From NCBI GenBank assembly GCA_013400115.1, contig VXBP01000263.1:434001-498000 (forward strand): DNA of 64,000 nucleotides. Direction: 5' to 3'. Position numbers and translations under genes: made by a program. Shown here piece after piece: positions 45,736-57,627 of this stretch. The DNA is from Rhinopomastus cyanomelas (lineage: Eukaryota > Chordata > Aves > Bucerotiformes > Rhinopomastidae). The stretch's first letter is position 1; each line of letters begins with the position of its first letter. Below the pieces are notes generated by a model that saw only the letters and a list, made by a program, of their open reading frames with translations, searched no databases and had not been told where the DNA came from.

Positions 45736-46113
45736 TGCTATACTACAAATAGTATTTTATTAATTATATTTGTGAGTCAGTTTAATTTCATTGTTAGCAG
45801 AAGATTAAAAGGCGAGTTACAATGTTCAACTGCAATGTTCTGCATTTCAGTGAAAAGCCAGCAAGTTGTAAAATTGCACTAAGTAGAAGGAAAAGTCTTT
45901 GGATCAAATACTTGGCTAATTCAAGTTTTTGTTAGTCACACAAGTCAAACATTTAGAAGTTCCACAAACATAGAGCCCTGCACTCATGTTACCTCATTCT
46001 CACACTGAGCAGCAGAAGAGCAGACATTTATGCATGCACTGTTTGCGTTGGTTCTACTCACCGTTCCACAGCAGTGCAGTAGCAGTTTATACAAACAAGT
46101 TAACATTCTGCGT

Positions 46114-46119
46114 TTTATT
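46114..46119 (-). terminator. PHACTR3: candidate PHACTR3 polyadenylation signal
   Basis: AATAAA on the minus strand (TTTATT on +), about 1.27 kb after the PHACTR3 stop and before the CR1-rich stretch. Other candidates cannot be excluded. Confidence 0.3.
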
Positions 46120-47382
46120 TTCACACTTCATGGAGACCATCCCAATGAAGCTACAGGACAGAGACCCTTTTTTAAGCTGTTAACAGCAAATGACTTCCTA
46201 AAAAGACAGCAATTCAGACTCTTAGAGGTTTTTGCATTGAGCCTTAGGTGCTGTTTTGCTGCTGTCCCCTCAGGAATTCTTTTCAGCTATCTCTATTTTT
46301 ACTTTTTCCTAAGTTTTTAAATACTCCCCCTAGTAGTGTTTTGAGTAGAATTCTCAGATGCTTCCAGCTATCAGGCAGGATCAGAATTTCTGTTACATGT
46401 TTCTCCATCAGTTCCATTTGATTTGTTAGCTGCAGTTAGTAACTTCTTTTTCATTCTGTCAGGAAGGCATGAAAATCATTTGTTTGCTAAAATGGAAGAA
46501 CTCGGTTATATTTGTAGCCATTCTCCTGCAATTCAATTATTTTCACCAAGAACAAGAGTGAACTGAATTCTCATTCCTTAGAGGGCCAGAACCTCAGCTA
46601 GTGTAGAGTGACAATCATGTGATGCTGGCTGGGGTGTGGTTTGAAGCAGTGATATCCTGAAGAAGAAAAACCTCAGTTAAGACCATCCTTTTGAAGACTC
46701 CACATTGATTACCAGCCAGTATGATCTGGTGCCAAATAATTGTCATCTCTTCCTTCCCAACTGTCCCTGGGAAAAAAGAGCTTTAGGAAACGTGTTAATT
46801 TCTTGCAATAAGTAGTCATTTAATTAAAGAACAAAAGGAACAGGAATCAAAAATGCTTGCAGCTGTGATTCTGTTAGACATTATATAAAAAAGAATGAAA
46901 TTATAATACATTAAATTAGTTTTTAGACAATGAACTTAAGTGTTTTACAAACTAACCGTGGTTAAGTTCAAAATGTCTCATCAACAGAATACTGAATGAC
47001 TGTGTGTCTTGTCCGTTTATGTCGGAGGCCTTGGAATGGTAAAGCCTGTACATGCACATCTCCTTTTCCCAGACAGACTGCAAAACAGTTTGAAATGAGT
47101 GTGAAAGGAGAGCAGTAGGTTCTTTCAAGTAGCTTTACTTCAGTCTTTGTCAGCAGATTGTCCCACTCCACAGGCCATTGCTCGTCTGACTTCAGAGTGA
47201 AGCACATCTCTGGGGTTTCTTTCTGTATGCGAGTGCTGCAGAGGCTTTATCTGCAGAGTCCTTCTTTCACACAAATGTCAATGTGTCCTGGACTGAACTT
47301 CAGGGAAAGACTTAGATATTCCCTGACGTGTGTTCAGCAGCAGTATCAAAAGTAAAGACAGATTCTTCTCAGAAGAAAATTT
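46120..47382 (-). other. PHACTR3: probable PHACTR3 3' UTR
   Basis: Free of CR1 and lies directly downstream of the last coding exon on the minus strand. No conserved element was recognised; the end is inferred from the AATAAA at 46114-46119. Confidence 0.35.
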
Positions 47383-47398
47383 CTATGGCCTGTGAAAT
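47383..47398 (-). CDS. PHACTR3: PHACTR3 last coding exon (16 coding nt)
   Basis: Only A-TTT-CAC-AGG-CCA-TAG is coding: with AG from the previous exon it gives RFHRP and stop, the C-terminus shared by PHACTR proteins. Acceptor CCTAG on the minus strand. Too short for any ORF search. Confidence 0.85.
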
Positions 47399-50300
47399 CT
47401 AGGAGAAACCAGACATTTTTTAAACCACTTTGACATTAAAAATTAATAATTAAAGTTGGTTTTAGAGTAACAATGTTAAAAGTATCTGTATTGATTTTGT
47501 TTAACAGGACAGTAAGTACTGAAGAATATTGAACTCTTTAATTTCACCCACACCCTTCTGTGTGTATGCCATGGCTGTAGAGCAGTCACTGTCCTCAGGA
47601 CCCAGTCTAACCAGTTTACAGTAACTTAGGGGGGTGTGTGCCAGTACAGCTGTGAGGCTGATTTTCTGGGTTTGTTTTAGGAACGAAGTCCTGGTTTGCC
47701 TGTAGTAGAAGATTCTGAGTTGTGCAGTGCTCTTGTTAGTTTGTGAGAGTTAGGCAACGTTGAGCTGGTGCTTCAGAGAATCTGAGGACCTGCTCTTGAC
47801 CTAATGTACAATAGACTGAAGAGGCTGTCTAGAATAAACATCCTCTTGCTCTATAGGCTGAGATACAGAATTAAAGTCCCAATCATTTGCAATGCCTTAT
47901 CACTACTTCTACATTGCAAGGCTGCTTAGTCTTAATGTACTAAACCAATTACAAAATATATCATTCTAGTCTACTTAAACTCCCCAGGTAGCTTCAGTTA
48001 GGGACTTTCTGACTCAAACTGACTGCAGCCATCCTATTTTTTTACTACATTTCACTCTGTCGGTGCAGTAATCTCTTGCTATTAACACGGAGTCCCAGTC
48101 CTGTAATGCTAAAAGGGCCCTAACACTTGCAAGAACAGTCTAGAATGGTAAAAGTACAGCTGTTAGATCACTGAACTGCCTTGACTCAGGTGTATTTGCC
48201 TAAGACCATGGTTTTGTTAAGCAGCCAAAAAGCTCCATTAAGCTGGAATTAATTCCCAGTTCCAAAAGAAGCCCTTTCAAAAGGGCCCAGCCGCTGCTGG
48301 AGTGAACCTGCCAGAACACGGCACGGCACACTGAGTGCCGTAGCACAGTGTTGGGCAACTTATTTTAGCAGCAGACACACCTGAGAATGCTTGCAGGCAC
48401 AGCGAGAGAACACTGCGCTCCCAGCAACTCCAGTAATGTGTTCAAAGCTATTGGACTGGCTCAGGAGACCTAACAGAAACTGTAGGAAATAACTGATTGC
48501 TAGTCCAAATTTTCTCTAACAAACAAGATATTTTTGCAAAGACCAAGAGCTGTGGAAGCAGCCTCTCCCATGTTTTTTCCCTTCTTAGAAAAGGCAAATG
48601 AGCGTTTTCACACATGTTCGAACAGCTGTCAGTGGTGGCACATGAAACGTGCTAGATCGACTGTGTTCCACTGGCCCAACCACTTGCAGAGAGACCAGAT
48701 TCACTGAATCACAGACTGGTTTAGATTAGAAGGGACCTTAGAGATCATCCAGTCCCAACCCCCTGCCACAGGCAGTGACACCTCTCACCAAACCAGGTTG
48801 CCCAAAGCCCCATCCAACCTGGCCTTAGACACTTCAGGGATGGAACAGCCACAGCCTCCCTGGGCAACCTGTTCAGTGCCTCAGCACCCTCACAGGGAGG
48901 AGTTTTTTCCTCAGATCTCATCTAAATCTCCCCTTTTAGCTTGAAAGCATCCTTGTTCTATTACTAGGTTCGCATAGAAAAAGTTCCTTTCCATTTCCTG
49001 TAGCTCCTTCAGGTACTGGCACGCTGCTCTAAGGTACCCCAAGAGTGCTCTTCTCCGGGCTGAGGAGGCCCAGCTCTGTCAGCCTGTTCCCATAGCAAAG
49101 GGATTCCAGCCCTCTGAACATCCCTGTGGCCTCCTCTGGACTTGCTCCAACAGGTCCATGTCCTCCTTGTGCTGAGGGCTCCAGAACTGAGGACACAGGA
49201 CTCCAGGTGAAGAAGCAAGACCAGCTATTCCTTCTCTCCCGTGGACTGTCAAGAACTGTGACTTGGGGCGAGGTGGGGAGGGTGGGAGTGGGGCTGCACT
49301 CACTCTCCTGGCAACTGAATCCCAGACACAGAAATCTGTAGGCTGAACCCATCAGAAAAAATCCAGCTGGAAGAGAAGGCTTCCTAGGGGCATCACGTGT
49401 GTCTTCTTACGGTATGTAGAATCTTATCTTTCTTCAGCAGGGAAGTTGCAGTGTTTTCTGCACACTCAAGTACGTTTAATTCAAAAACTATGATATGGTT
49501 TATTAGATATTTGTCTGTTCTAAAGAAAAGAAGGTAGGTTTCTTCTTGCTATCACCTACATTTAATTTTTTGTCAAAAAATGTGAGTCTTTGGTGCAAAG
49601 AATGAAGCTGAGTGACCTTCTGGAGAAATAAAAAATATCAGAAAAGCAAGGTACATCCCCTATCGGGGGGGCTGGGATTAGATGATCTTTAAGGTCTCTT
49701 CCAACCTAAACCATTTGATGATTCTGTTTTCTTTTACACTAAAGCTCCCTTTGCGTGTTCTCCCACATCCAGCAAGAGCAAACTACAGACTGAGGACTGA
49801 AGCAGATTGCAGCAGCCTTTAGCAGGCAATGGAAGTAAATAGCTGGAGAACTGACCTTGTCAAGTGTTTGCTTGAGGCATGGACCTCCATTTCATTACTT
49901 TTGTATTCATTTAGCTCTTTCCGAATCGCTGCCTAGAAAACAAGAACAGTGTGGTTAACGTGACGTCTGTGTTTGTAAGCGCTGGCAAACACTGGACTTG
50001 CAGAGCAGAGCGGGAGTTTTCTGAGGCAGAAATAAGAGGTACTGGGTATAGCAAAGCGTGGCAGAGGAGGTGCTAAATGGTTATACGGAGGTTATACGGA
50101 TGGGGGATACGATACTGAGCGTCACTCACTGCTGACTAGAAGCCATTCTGACAGGAGAATAACCCCACAGCGCTTATTGTCTCACATCTTATAAGACTCC
50201 AATGTTAAGAGAAGTTGCCAAGATACGACCAGGTGGTCGACTCGCTTTGATGAAATTTCAGTGTCTCATTTTAAAAATACATATCAGACTGTCGGCCTCA

Positions 50301-53300
50301 TCAAACACCAGTCTAGACTGGAGCACCGCCTGTGTCCATCGGACTGCACAGTTCTAGGTGAAGAAAATTCTTTGATGCTTAAGACAATGGCATTCAAGAC
50401 TACAAAAGTGAGAGCAGTCTTTTGTTTAAATGGTGACTGTGAGTGAACTGGAACATACTGGTGCTTTCACAGATTTGTACGTTTGGTAATTCATAGCTGA
50501 ACTACTTAAAGTTATGAAGCTTATACCTGTGCCCATGTTTTATCAGAGACTTGGCTTACTAAGGGAAGAAATAATTTGTCTACACTGAAAGAGAAGTTTT
50601 TCAGTCAGAAATGAAATGGACCAGATCCCTGACCCTGACATCCTGACGTACAACACCAGTGTGTGCAACTCAACACTGTACCTTTCTTTTTAGCTTACAA
50701 CCTTTCTTTTTAGCTTACAACCCTACCCAGTTAACACCACAAAACCAGTACGCTAGAAGAAGCCTTGTTTGAATGCCTACCCACTGCAGACGAGGAAATC
50801 TCACCCATTAGGGTGAGTCCTGTGGTTGGACTTGAAAACCTTACAGGTCATTCCCAACCAACACGGTTCTGTGATTCAGGAGAACACTCACCATAGCAGA
50901 AATAATATTGTTCCTTTTCTACATGGGTCCTCTAAAACCAACTGGTGTCTTTTTACTGGGAAGGTACTGGAATGGAGAATGAAGTGTTTGATCTCCCTAT
51001 CTCCAAAACAAGCAGTAAGTAACAGCCCTGTATTTTAACCAGTAACTATCTCTGATCCCTGCTTGTTCTGCTTGCTGCAGCCCTGAAAGTGCACAGCTTA
51101 TTCAGTGACTTCTCTTTGGAATGATTCCAAGCTGGTTTTCTTACTACTCAAGGACCAAAATGTGAGAATTAAATCTGGATGTAAATCAGCCCAGTGACAG
51201 GTATGTGGTAGAAGCAAAATGAGCGTTTGTTTATGCTCTTGAAAGTGTGGGCTGGAGTGACACCTTGAGCATTCAGAGGAAGCAGGAGAGGAAACATTTG
51301 CATGTTTACAAATGGAGTGGAGGGTGTTTGTACGTTTGGGGCAAAACTCCAGCCTGAGGTTAAACATTAATACTGCTTTGGCTGGAACGGTTTTGACTTG
51401 CAGCCCTAAAGCACTAAGAAAGACAGTTTCCACTTCTTTTTCCCCTCTATCACTCGATAGGCTGGGTAAAAGCCTTTATAGTATGTAACAGGGATTTTTG
51501 TAAGTAGCATTTTTTATGACTCTGCGTGTTGGGCAGTGTGGTTTCAGCATAAAAAATACTGTGAACATTTACTGGGATTAAATGTCCCAGGGATCAGATG
51601 GCTTTGCAGAATGAGATGCATCACTGCAGGTGAAGCAATAGAAAGCAGTAATTTGTCATTTTAATTGTGGCACTACCTTGTCTGCTGCCGATAGTCTTGT
51701 CCATGGTTTATCTGCTCGTCTGTCGTAGTCCTGTGCTTTTGCCACTTCCACATAGTCACTGAACCGAATCAGGATCTTTCTGTCTCTTAGTTCGTCAACT
51801 GTCGGTCTCTGGTTAAGCTGCATTAAACATTTTGGAGAGTTAAGCCAGTGTTAATCACAAACTTATTGATAAAATCTGCAAGGTTTTCTGCTCTAGCTCA
51901 GTGTGGATGTGTGTGTGTGGGAAAAGCCCAGCCCTGGAAATACCAGGGAAATAGTCACTGCTGCAGAGGATGGTCAGGAGAGCAGTAACAGTTTATGTGG
52001 AGATGTCCATGGGCTATGGCACAGTGGCTGTACAGTGGGCAGAAGAGGAAAGGATTTTAACCTGGATATTGACAAAATGCATTTACAGTACATAAAGAAA
52101 TCACAAGGAATTGATTGTGGTCTGTGTGTGGTAGGGGTTTCTAGGACAGTCAGTGGTAGATTGTCAGGGTAAGGTTTTCAGGACTGGATCAGTCAGTGTG
52201 GCTTTAACAAGCGAGCAGCATGTTTGGCCAGTTATCCAGTGGGGATTCCTGGGAACAGAACAACAGTGAGATCTAGTGCTGATTCTGAGAATACCTGAGT
52301 GCAGAGAGCCACGGGCGCTATGAGAACACACGTGGTGTTCTGCAGGAGTCAGATCCACTACCCATTGCTGCAATGAATGACCAAGGCCTTTTCTAGCACC
52401 GTAATACACAGCGTGCAAGCAAACACCCACCTTCTGGTTTAAAGGGTCTATGTAAATGTCCTACCAGGTCTCATGTAGATGAGAGAAGGTGGATACTCTC
52501 AGAACTGGCATTACTAGACACCACTGTCTCAGGCAGTGCTGAGGCGGGTGTGTTTGAAGGGAGGATTTGTGTAGTAACGACCTCTGTGGTGGCTGATGCT
52601 GTATTAGCTTTGCCAAATTTTGAAAAGCTAATAGAGGGTGCTGCGAGTTTTACCTTTCTTGTCAGTCTCTGTTTGATTTCCCTTCTTTCTTCCTGTTCTG
52701 TTTGATCATTCCGTTCTGCGGAGAATAAAGCAGAAGTAAAGGATGAGTTTCCTCAGGAGGAGGACTGGTATTTTCCAGAGGTCCAAGCAAACAAAATCAG
52801 AGCACAGAAAAACCAGTAGCTGGTTCTTAGCTGTGTGCTCTGTGAGTTCAGCAAATTTCTGGCTCTCTGTGACAACCTCTCTGTAAGGACAATGCACTGG
52901 TGCTGGAGTCAGCTCTTCACTGCTCTAAACCCCAACTCCAAGGAGATTCAATGAATCAACAGCAGCCAGACCACCCCTCCAGTTGTGTAAACTTTAGAAG
53001 GAAAACCAAAATATTCCACATTTAATCATTTTTTTATTCTCCATGTTGCTGGGGCCATTCCTTGCTGACAGATGCTGAGAAGACTTACTCTGACAGCTCA
53101 AGGCGAAGTACCCTCCTCCCTGTAGAACCTTTTTCTTAGGCTACATCTTCAGAGGGTCACACTGCCACAGTAGCTGTCTATAGCCTGCCTGCTTTTTTCT
53201 CTGCTATTCAGGGAATGCCGCTGACATTAGGACCTTCCTGTCCTCTTGGGGTTTTCTTTTGCAGCGCTCTGGTCTAACCTGAGCCTGCCTGCTTTGTGTG

Positions 53301-56300
53301 TTGTGCCTATTAGCATTCAAGCCGTGATAACTCCTACACTCTGGGTCTAAAAATAGACCAGAGTGCTGTAACACTGTGTGAAATATATCCTTTGCCTTGG
53401 GAAACGAGTTAATGGCGTTTCTATTCCTAGTACTATCTGCTGCTAAATTAAGGCATGAGCCTGTGACCTAGAGAAAAATGTTTAACCATTCTGGGATTCT
53501 CCAGATACTCCTGCAGAGTTTATTAGACCACTTGTATTAGATATTCCCAGCGCTGAAGCACGCACGTGATTTTTGATAGCCCTCGACAAGCACTAGCGCT
53601 GCAGATGAGTTTCCAGAATGATATTTTTAATAAGGAAGGATTCTTCCCCCAATAGATTACACAGAAACCCAATCATAGTTTAAAATCACCTCACAGTGCG
53701 TAGCTACAGCTGCCTGTAGTAGAAACATAAATCAAACGAATCTTAAATGCAGTAATGTGCTGTGCTGCAGTTTGGTGGCAAGGCACACAAACTGAAAAGA
53801 GAAGAGGACAGCTAAAATTAGTGCCCTGTCAGGGACAAACAGCTATTTAAGTCTGGAATGTTTAAAGAGAACAGGCTTTAAAAAGTGAGGGGTATTCTAA
53901 GATGTCGAGATACCTGCAAGGAGTTACTAATGTGCTTTGTTCAGTTTTCATTCACTCCTCTAGATATTCCTATCTATATATTTTGATTAAAAGAAGAGAA
54001 TCCTTCATGGCATAGTGCTTTGTTAAGATATGACTGTTATACACTGAGAACATTGCTACAGAGAGACCACAGATGCACATTTCTGATCAGAAACTGCTTT
54101 TCCAAATATACTAAGCATGGATCATCACTCATTTCTATGAGACATTCACTCCAGTTCAGTGCTTATTCCCAGCCTCGAGAAATAAAAGGAATAGTTCTTT
54201 TAGAACAATAAAAGCAGGTTTAATAGGAAACACTAGCAAGGGCATTATAAATAGCAGGTGTTACCACAGAGCTGAACCAGGGAGGATTCCCACCAGCATC
54301 ACTGTGCCCACGCTTGGATCCATTCATTAGTGAGGGCTGGCTTTATAAATCACAGCAGAGCCCCTCCCAGTTCTGCAGCTCTGTAATTCATTTTCCTGCT
54401 CTGAATTACTCGGGGAACTCGTAGCTGTGTGTGACACTAAAACAATTCCTGGTTTCCTGAGATGAACAGGGAGTGTACAGAGTGGTTTAAGGGAGGCTAC
54501 CTTCTCGAATGGGAATGTCAGCATTGTGGTGGCTACAGTGAGAACAGAACACCAGAGTCCCTGTGCTCATCATGCTTTGGGGTAAACCAGCAGTGTATGG
54601 CTCTGTAGTTAGAGGACTTAGAAGATCAACAAAACTGTAACAAAGCCTTTGCTTTAAGCTGCTCTTCAAGTATTACACATCTTACTGCAGAAACATCTCC
54701 CCAAGGGAGGCAGGAAGTCACGTTTTTAATCTTCCTGAGATTTGCTGTAAAATCACACAGTAGTCGCACTTGGGCACGTGTAATTTGCTTCTCATTTTGA
54801 CAGTCTACAAATGTAAACTGCTAGTCCTTAAAACGTCTTTGGGGGTAGCATTAGTTCTGTCAGCAGTAGGTGTTACGAACATCAAACTTGTTAAGGAACT
54901 GGTGATGCAGCTGTACAAACCCTTACAACTAGGAGGTGGTGACTTCACCCATGGATGTGTATCCTGCCCCTATCCCAAAGGTTTTGAAGTCCCTAACAAG
55001 GTTGTTGATGTCCCTATTAATAAAAGGAGACTACTGATTTCCAGATTCACTCCCAACTGAGCCTGGAGTTTTTGTATCTGTCCAGCCTTTTCAGATTACA
55101 GCTGGTCCAGCTAAGCGATGATCTTAGCTCTTTACAAGATTCCTCCCTTCTTATATAATGGAAGAGGTAAATAAAATACAAATGGTTCTGATCTCAGCTG
55201 AACCCGTGCAAAGCCTGAGCTACGGAACTGAAGTCAGTTGCTCCATGCTGGGAGCTGTTTAAACGAGATTCAAATCTAGACCAGTATGTTTAGCTGGCGT
55301 TCAGGAAATATCTTTAATTCAGCTTTATCTTCTTTCTGCTTTATCTCTCTCTAAGCTCATTATATGAATGTATTCAAACTTTTTTTATTATTAAAGCTGG
55401 TCAGTTTAACCCAGATTAAGGATGTAACCAGCACTCTTCAAAAAGTAAACATGAAAGAACAGATTTCATCAGTAGAGATCAGCTCTTCCTTAGGAAAAAA
55501 CCCAAAGAAACAGACTTTTCAGAGATCTTAGGTCCTGACTCATCAAAATGTAGCCCCCACATATTTCAGAGTTTCAGTTTACTGTGTGTTCTTGTCTCCT
55601 GTAGGTGACAGGGGAAGGTAGGCCAGGTTCATCCAGTCCCATTTGCAGAGTGCATGCTGTTTCTCACTTAGCACGTGTTAGATACAGCTAAATTTAATGT
55701 GGGTGATGTCTGCACTGGAAAAGTCCGGGACATACCCAGAAATGCAAGTTGGCTGTGGCTTTGTGTGAAAACTGAAATTAAATAGCCAACAATTTCAGCA
55801 GCAATAGCATAAGGCTTTTTCTGCATTTAAGTTTAGGTAACATATTGGACATACCTTTCTTAGCAAATTACAGCCACATTAATGACAGGTGAGCTAGCAG
55901 CACTGCTGGTATGACATCAACTTCTGTGGCTTTAGGTTTTATGTTTGTTTAATGAGAAACAAACTGTCATTCACATCATTCTGGATTTTGTCTTTCAACA
56001 CTAAATAGACCATGAAAATAACAGAAATTATACAGATGGCCTCCCCCTTTCTTCTGTTTGAGGCCAAAAATAGAGACAATTTCACAGTTCTGTCTCATCT
56101 TCCCCAAGCTTAGAGGATTCCCAGCACTTACAAGGAAAGAGATTCTGTTCATCACTTGTGTGATCTCCCAGTCACACCACCAATCTTCAGGAAGAAAGAG
56201 TTGCAAGTTTCTGCCTGGTGTCTATCTGACAGATATTGAGAATATTCCCCTGTGGCAGCACCTATAACAGGCCTGGAACTGCTCCCCTAATAACTCCGTT

Positions 56301-56796
56301 ATCTCAGAATGATTTTCCTTTGACTTCTCTTTAGGAAGGTCTCCAACAACATGAAGAAATGTACTTCTAGGGGAATCACACCTCGGCAAGGATGCTTCCT
56401 CCATTCCACCCCAGCTCTGGCGGCATTCAGGGGTTTGCCATGACAGACCTCATTTGAAAAACCAACAGCCCAAATCCCATTGCACTCTGTAGCACTGAGG
56501 TTCTTTTCCCCTCTCAGACACATCATTCAGTTCTGTACTGAACTGCATGCCTTGATCAAAGTGTGGATTCTGATTCTTGCTCTGTTTTAAACCCAGGAAC
56601 TATGAAAAATTACAAGTTTCAGGTACAGAAAATAACCCCAGTGAAAGATTCTGTCTATTTAAAAAGAACACAATCTAGAAGTGCAGTTGCTGGCTTCAAC
56701 AAACACATGTGAACTAGTTTAGGAAAAAAATAATACTCACGTTTAAGTATATTTCTTCTTTCTAGCTCCTCAACAGCAGGTCTTTGGCTGAGTCGC
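47383..56796 (-). CDS. PHACTR3: phosphatase and actin regulator 3, C-terminal five coding exons (partial)
   Basis: PHACTR proteins bind G-actin through RPEL motifs and PP1 through the C-terminus, and control PP1 specificity and actin dynamics. Exons in transcript order: 56741-56796, 52654-52715, 51677-51817, 49856-49932, 47383-47398. They give 116 residues plus stop in one frame, with a leading base that completes the previous codon. Seen in order: RPEL motif RLSQRPAVEELERRNILK; the linker QRNDQTEQEERREIKQRLTR; RPEL motif LNQRPTVDELRDRKIL; directly overlapping it the PP1-docking stretch LIRFSDYVEV and then RADKPWTRL; and the C-terminal KHLTRFHRP, also part of PP1 binding. The sequence is essentially the mammalian PHACTR3 sequence, not PHACTR1, 2 or 4 (NDQTEQEE, VHASSKHLTR). 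The 5' part of the gene is outside the window. Convergent with SYCP2, as in mammals. Confidence 0.95.
48702..49225 (-). mobile_element. CR1 fragment in PHACTR3 last intron
   Basis: Antisense in window coordinates, so sense to PHACTR3. TGAATCACAGACTGGTTTAG, CCAACCCCCTGCCACAGGCA, TCCAACCTGGCCTTAGACAC, GGCTGAGGAGGCCCAGCTCT. About 520 bases, an older subfamily. Confidence 0.85.
49655..49725 (+). mobile_element. short CR1 end
   Basis: GGGATTAGATGATCTTTAAG, GTCTCTTCCAACCTAAACCA, TGATGATTCTG. Confidence 0.75.
49856..49932 (-). CDS. PHACTR3: PHACTR3 penultimate coding exon
   Basis: Codes AAIRKELNEYKSNEMEVHAS then SKHLTR. Acceptor TTTTCTAG, donor AAG|GTCAGT on the minus strand. Without splicing the frame would add 9 residues (SVLQLFTSI start) and stop early, losing the HRP end. 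Confidence 0.93.
50681..50720. repeat. exact 20-base tandem duplication
   Basis: CCTTTCTTTTTAGCTTACAA occurs twice head to tail. Each copy ends in an acceptor-like TTTTTAG, but it lies in an intron and in the wrong orientation for PHACTR3. Confidence 0.9.
50817..50879 (+). mobile_element. short CR1 end
   Basis: TGGTTGGACTTGAAAACCTT, CATTCCCAACCAACACGGTT, CTGTGATTC. Confidence 0.7.
51677..51817 (-). CDS. PHACTR3: PHACTR3 exon with RPEL and PP1-docking segment
   Basis: 47 residues: LNQRPTVDELRDRKIL (RPEL) runs into IRFSDYVEVAKAQDYDRRAD and KPWTRLSAADK. The RFSDYVEV and downstream Trp form the extended PP1-docking surface in this family. Acceptor AATGCAG, donor AAG|GTAGTG on the minus strand, phase 0 on both sides. 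Confidence 0.96.
52654..52715 (-). CDS. PHACTR3: PHACTR3 exon, linker between RPEL motifs
   Basis: QRNDQTEQEERREIKQRLTR and K, a charged helix linking two RPEL motifs. Acceptor CTCCGCAG, donor AAG|GTAAAA on the minus strand. Confidence 0.95.
56741..56796 (-). CDS. PHACTR3: PHACTR3 exon with an RPEL motif (56 nt)
   Basis: RLSQRPAVEELERRNILK, with the diagnostic RPxxEEL core. Acceptor TTTTTTCCGCAG, donor AAC|GTGAGT on the minus strand. First PHACTR3 exon visible in the window; the preceding exon was not found to the right. Confidence 0.95.
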
Positions 56797-57537
56797 CTGC
56801 GGAAAAAAACCAAAATCACATTTTGTACCATGCCTGTTCTTTGGAAAGTCCACAAGATTGAGTTTTCCTTGGGGAGGGGACTACAAGGTCTGTCTCCAGG
56901 AGTCAAGAAGAAAAAAAGAATACACAAGAATCGTGGCACCAGATTGCTTTTCTTATGTTTCCCAAATGCCAGCAATGCAGGTAGAAGTTCTCTAGTTTGC
57001 TCTGCTGTCAGTGAAATGCTTCTTCAGAACATTCATCCTTTCACCAGACTTCCCAGACAGTCACTTGGAACTGGTGCTCTCCAATGGTTAAATTCACTCT
57101 TGAGGGGATATTTAAGGTGGTTATCAAACGAGTTTCACAGTGATCTTCTATAGCTCTCACTGCCTTTTAATCGCACGTAGCAGCGGGCTTCCTTTTCTCT
57201 AGTAACACCAGTGATGCATCCTGACAAAATGCAGACTTGCCAGAAATAAAGCTTCCCTGTGGCTTCCTGACTACACATCTAACAGACCAATCCAGCAGCT
57301 CTCCTCCTGCCTGCTGAATAAAATTCGTGTGCTGCTCACAGCCTCATGCTGTCTGAACGGAGTGTCTTAGGCAGTTTCACCTCCCCTTTTCAGTAGTGCT
57401 GCCTCAGGATTGAGTCTTCAAATCATATGATCAGTGCCCCAGCGATTTTATTCTGCATACTAAATGAGACTTCCCCATGAGACACTGCTAATATCTGCAG
57501 AGAACCTCAGGTAATTGAGCCCCTCCCCATGGCAGAG

Positions 57538-57596
57538 ACACACACACACAGATACACATACACATACACACACACAGACACAGAGACACATACACC

Positions 57597-57626
<30 letters not shown>
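57538..57626. repeat. (CA)n microsatellite
   Basis: About 90 bases of interrupted CA repeat with GA and TA variants; the last 24 bases or so are pure CA. It causes the spurious Cys/Val-rich and Thr/His-rich frames here. Confidence 0.95.

Positions 57627-57627
<1 letters not shown>

Larger units (their letters stand above)
41601..46100. other. intergenic DNA between the two convergent genes
   Basis: Apart from the CR1 copies listed separately, no gene, RNA or promoter-like island is recognisable. ORFs here are CR1 relics or chance frames. Confidence 0.5.
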
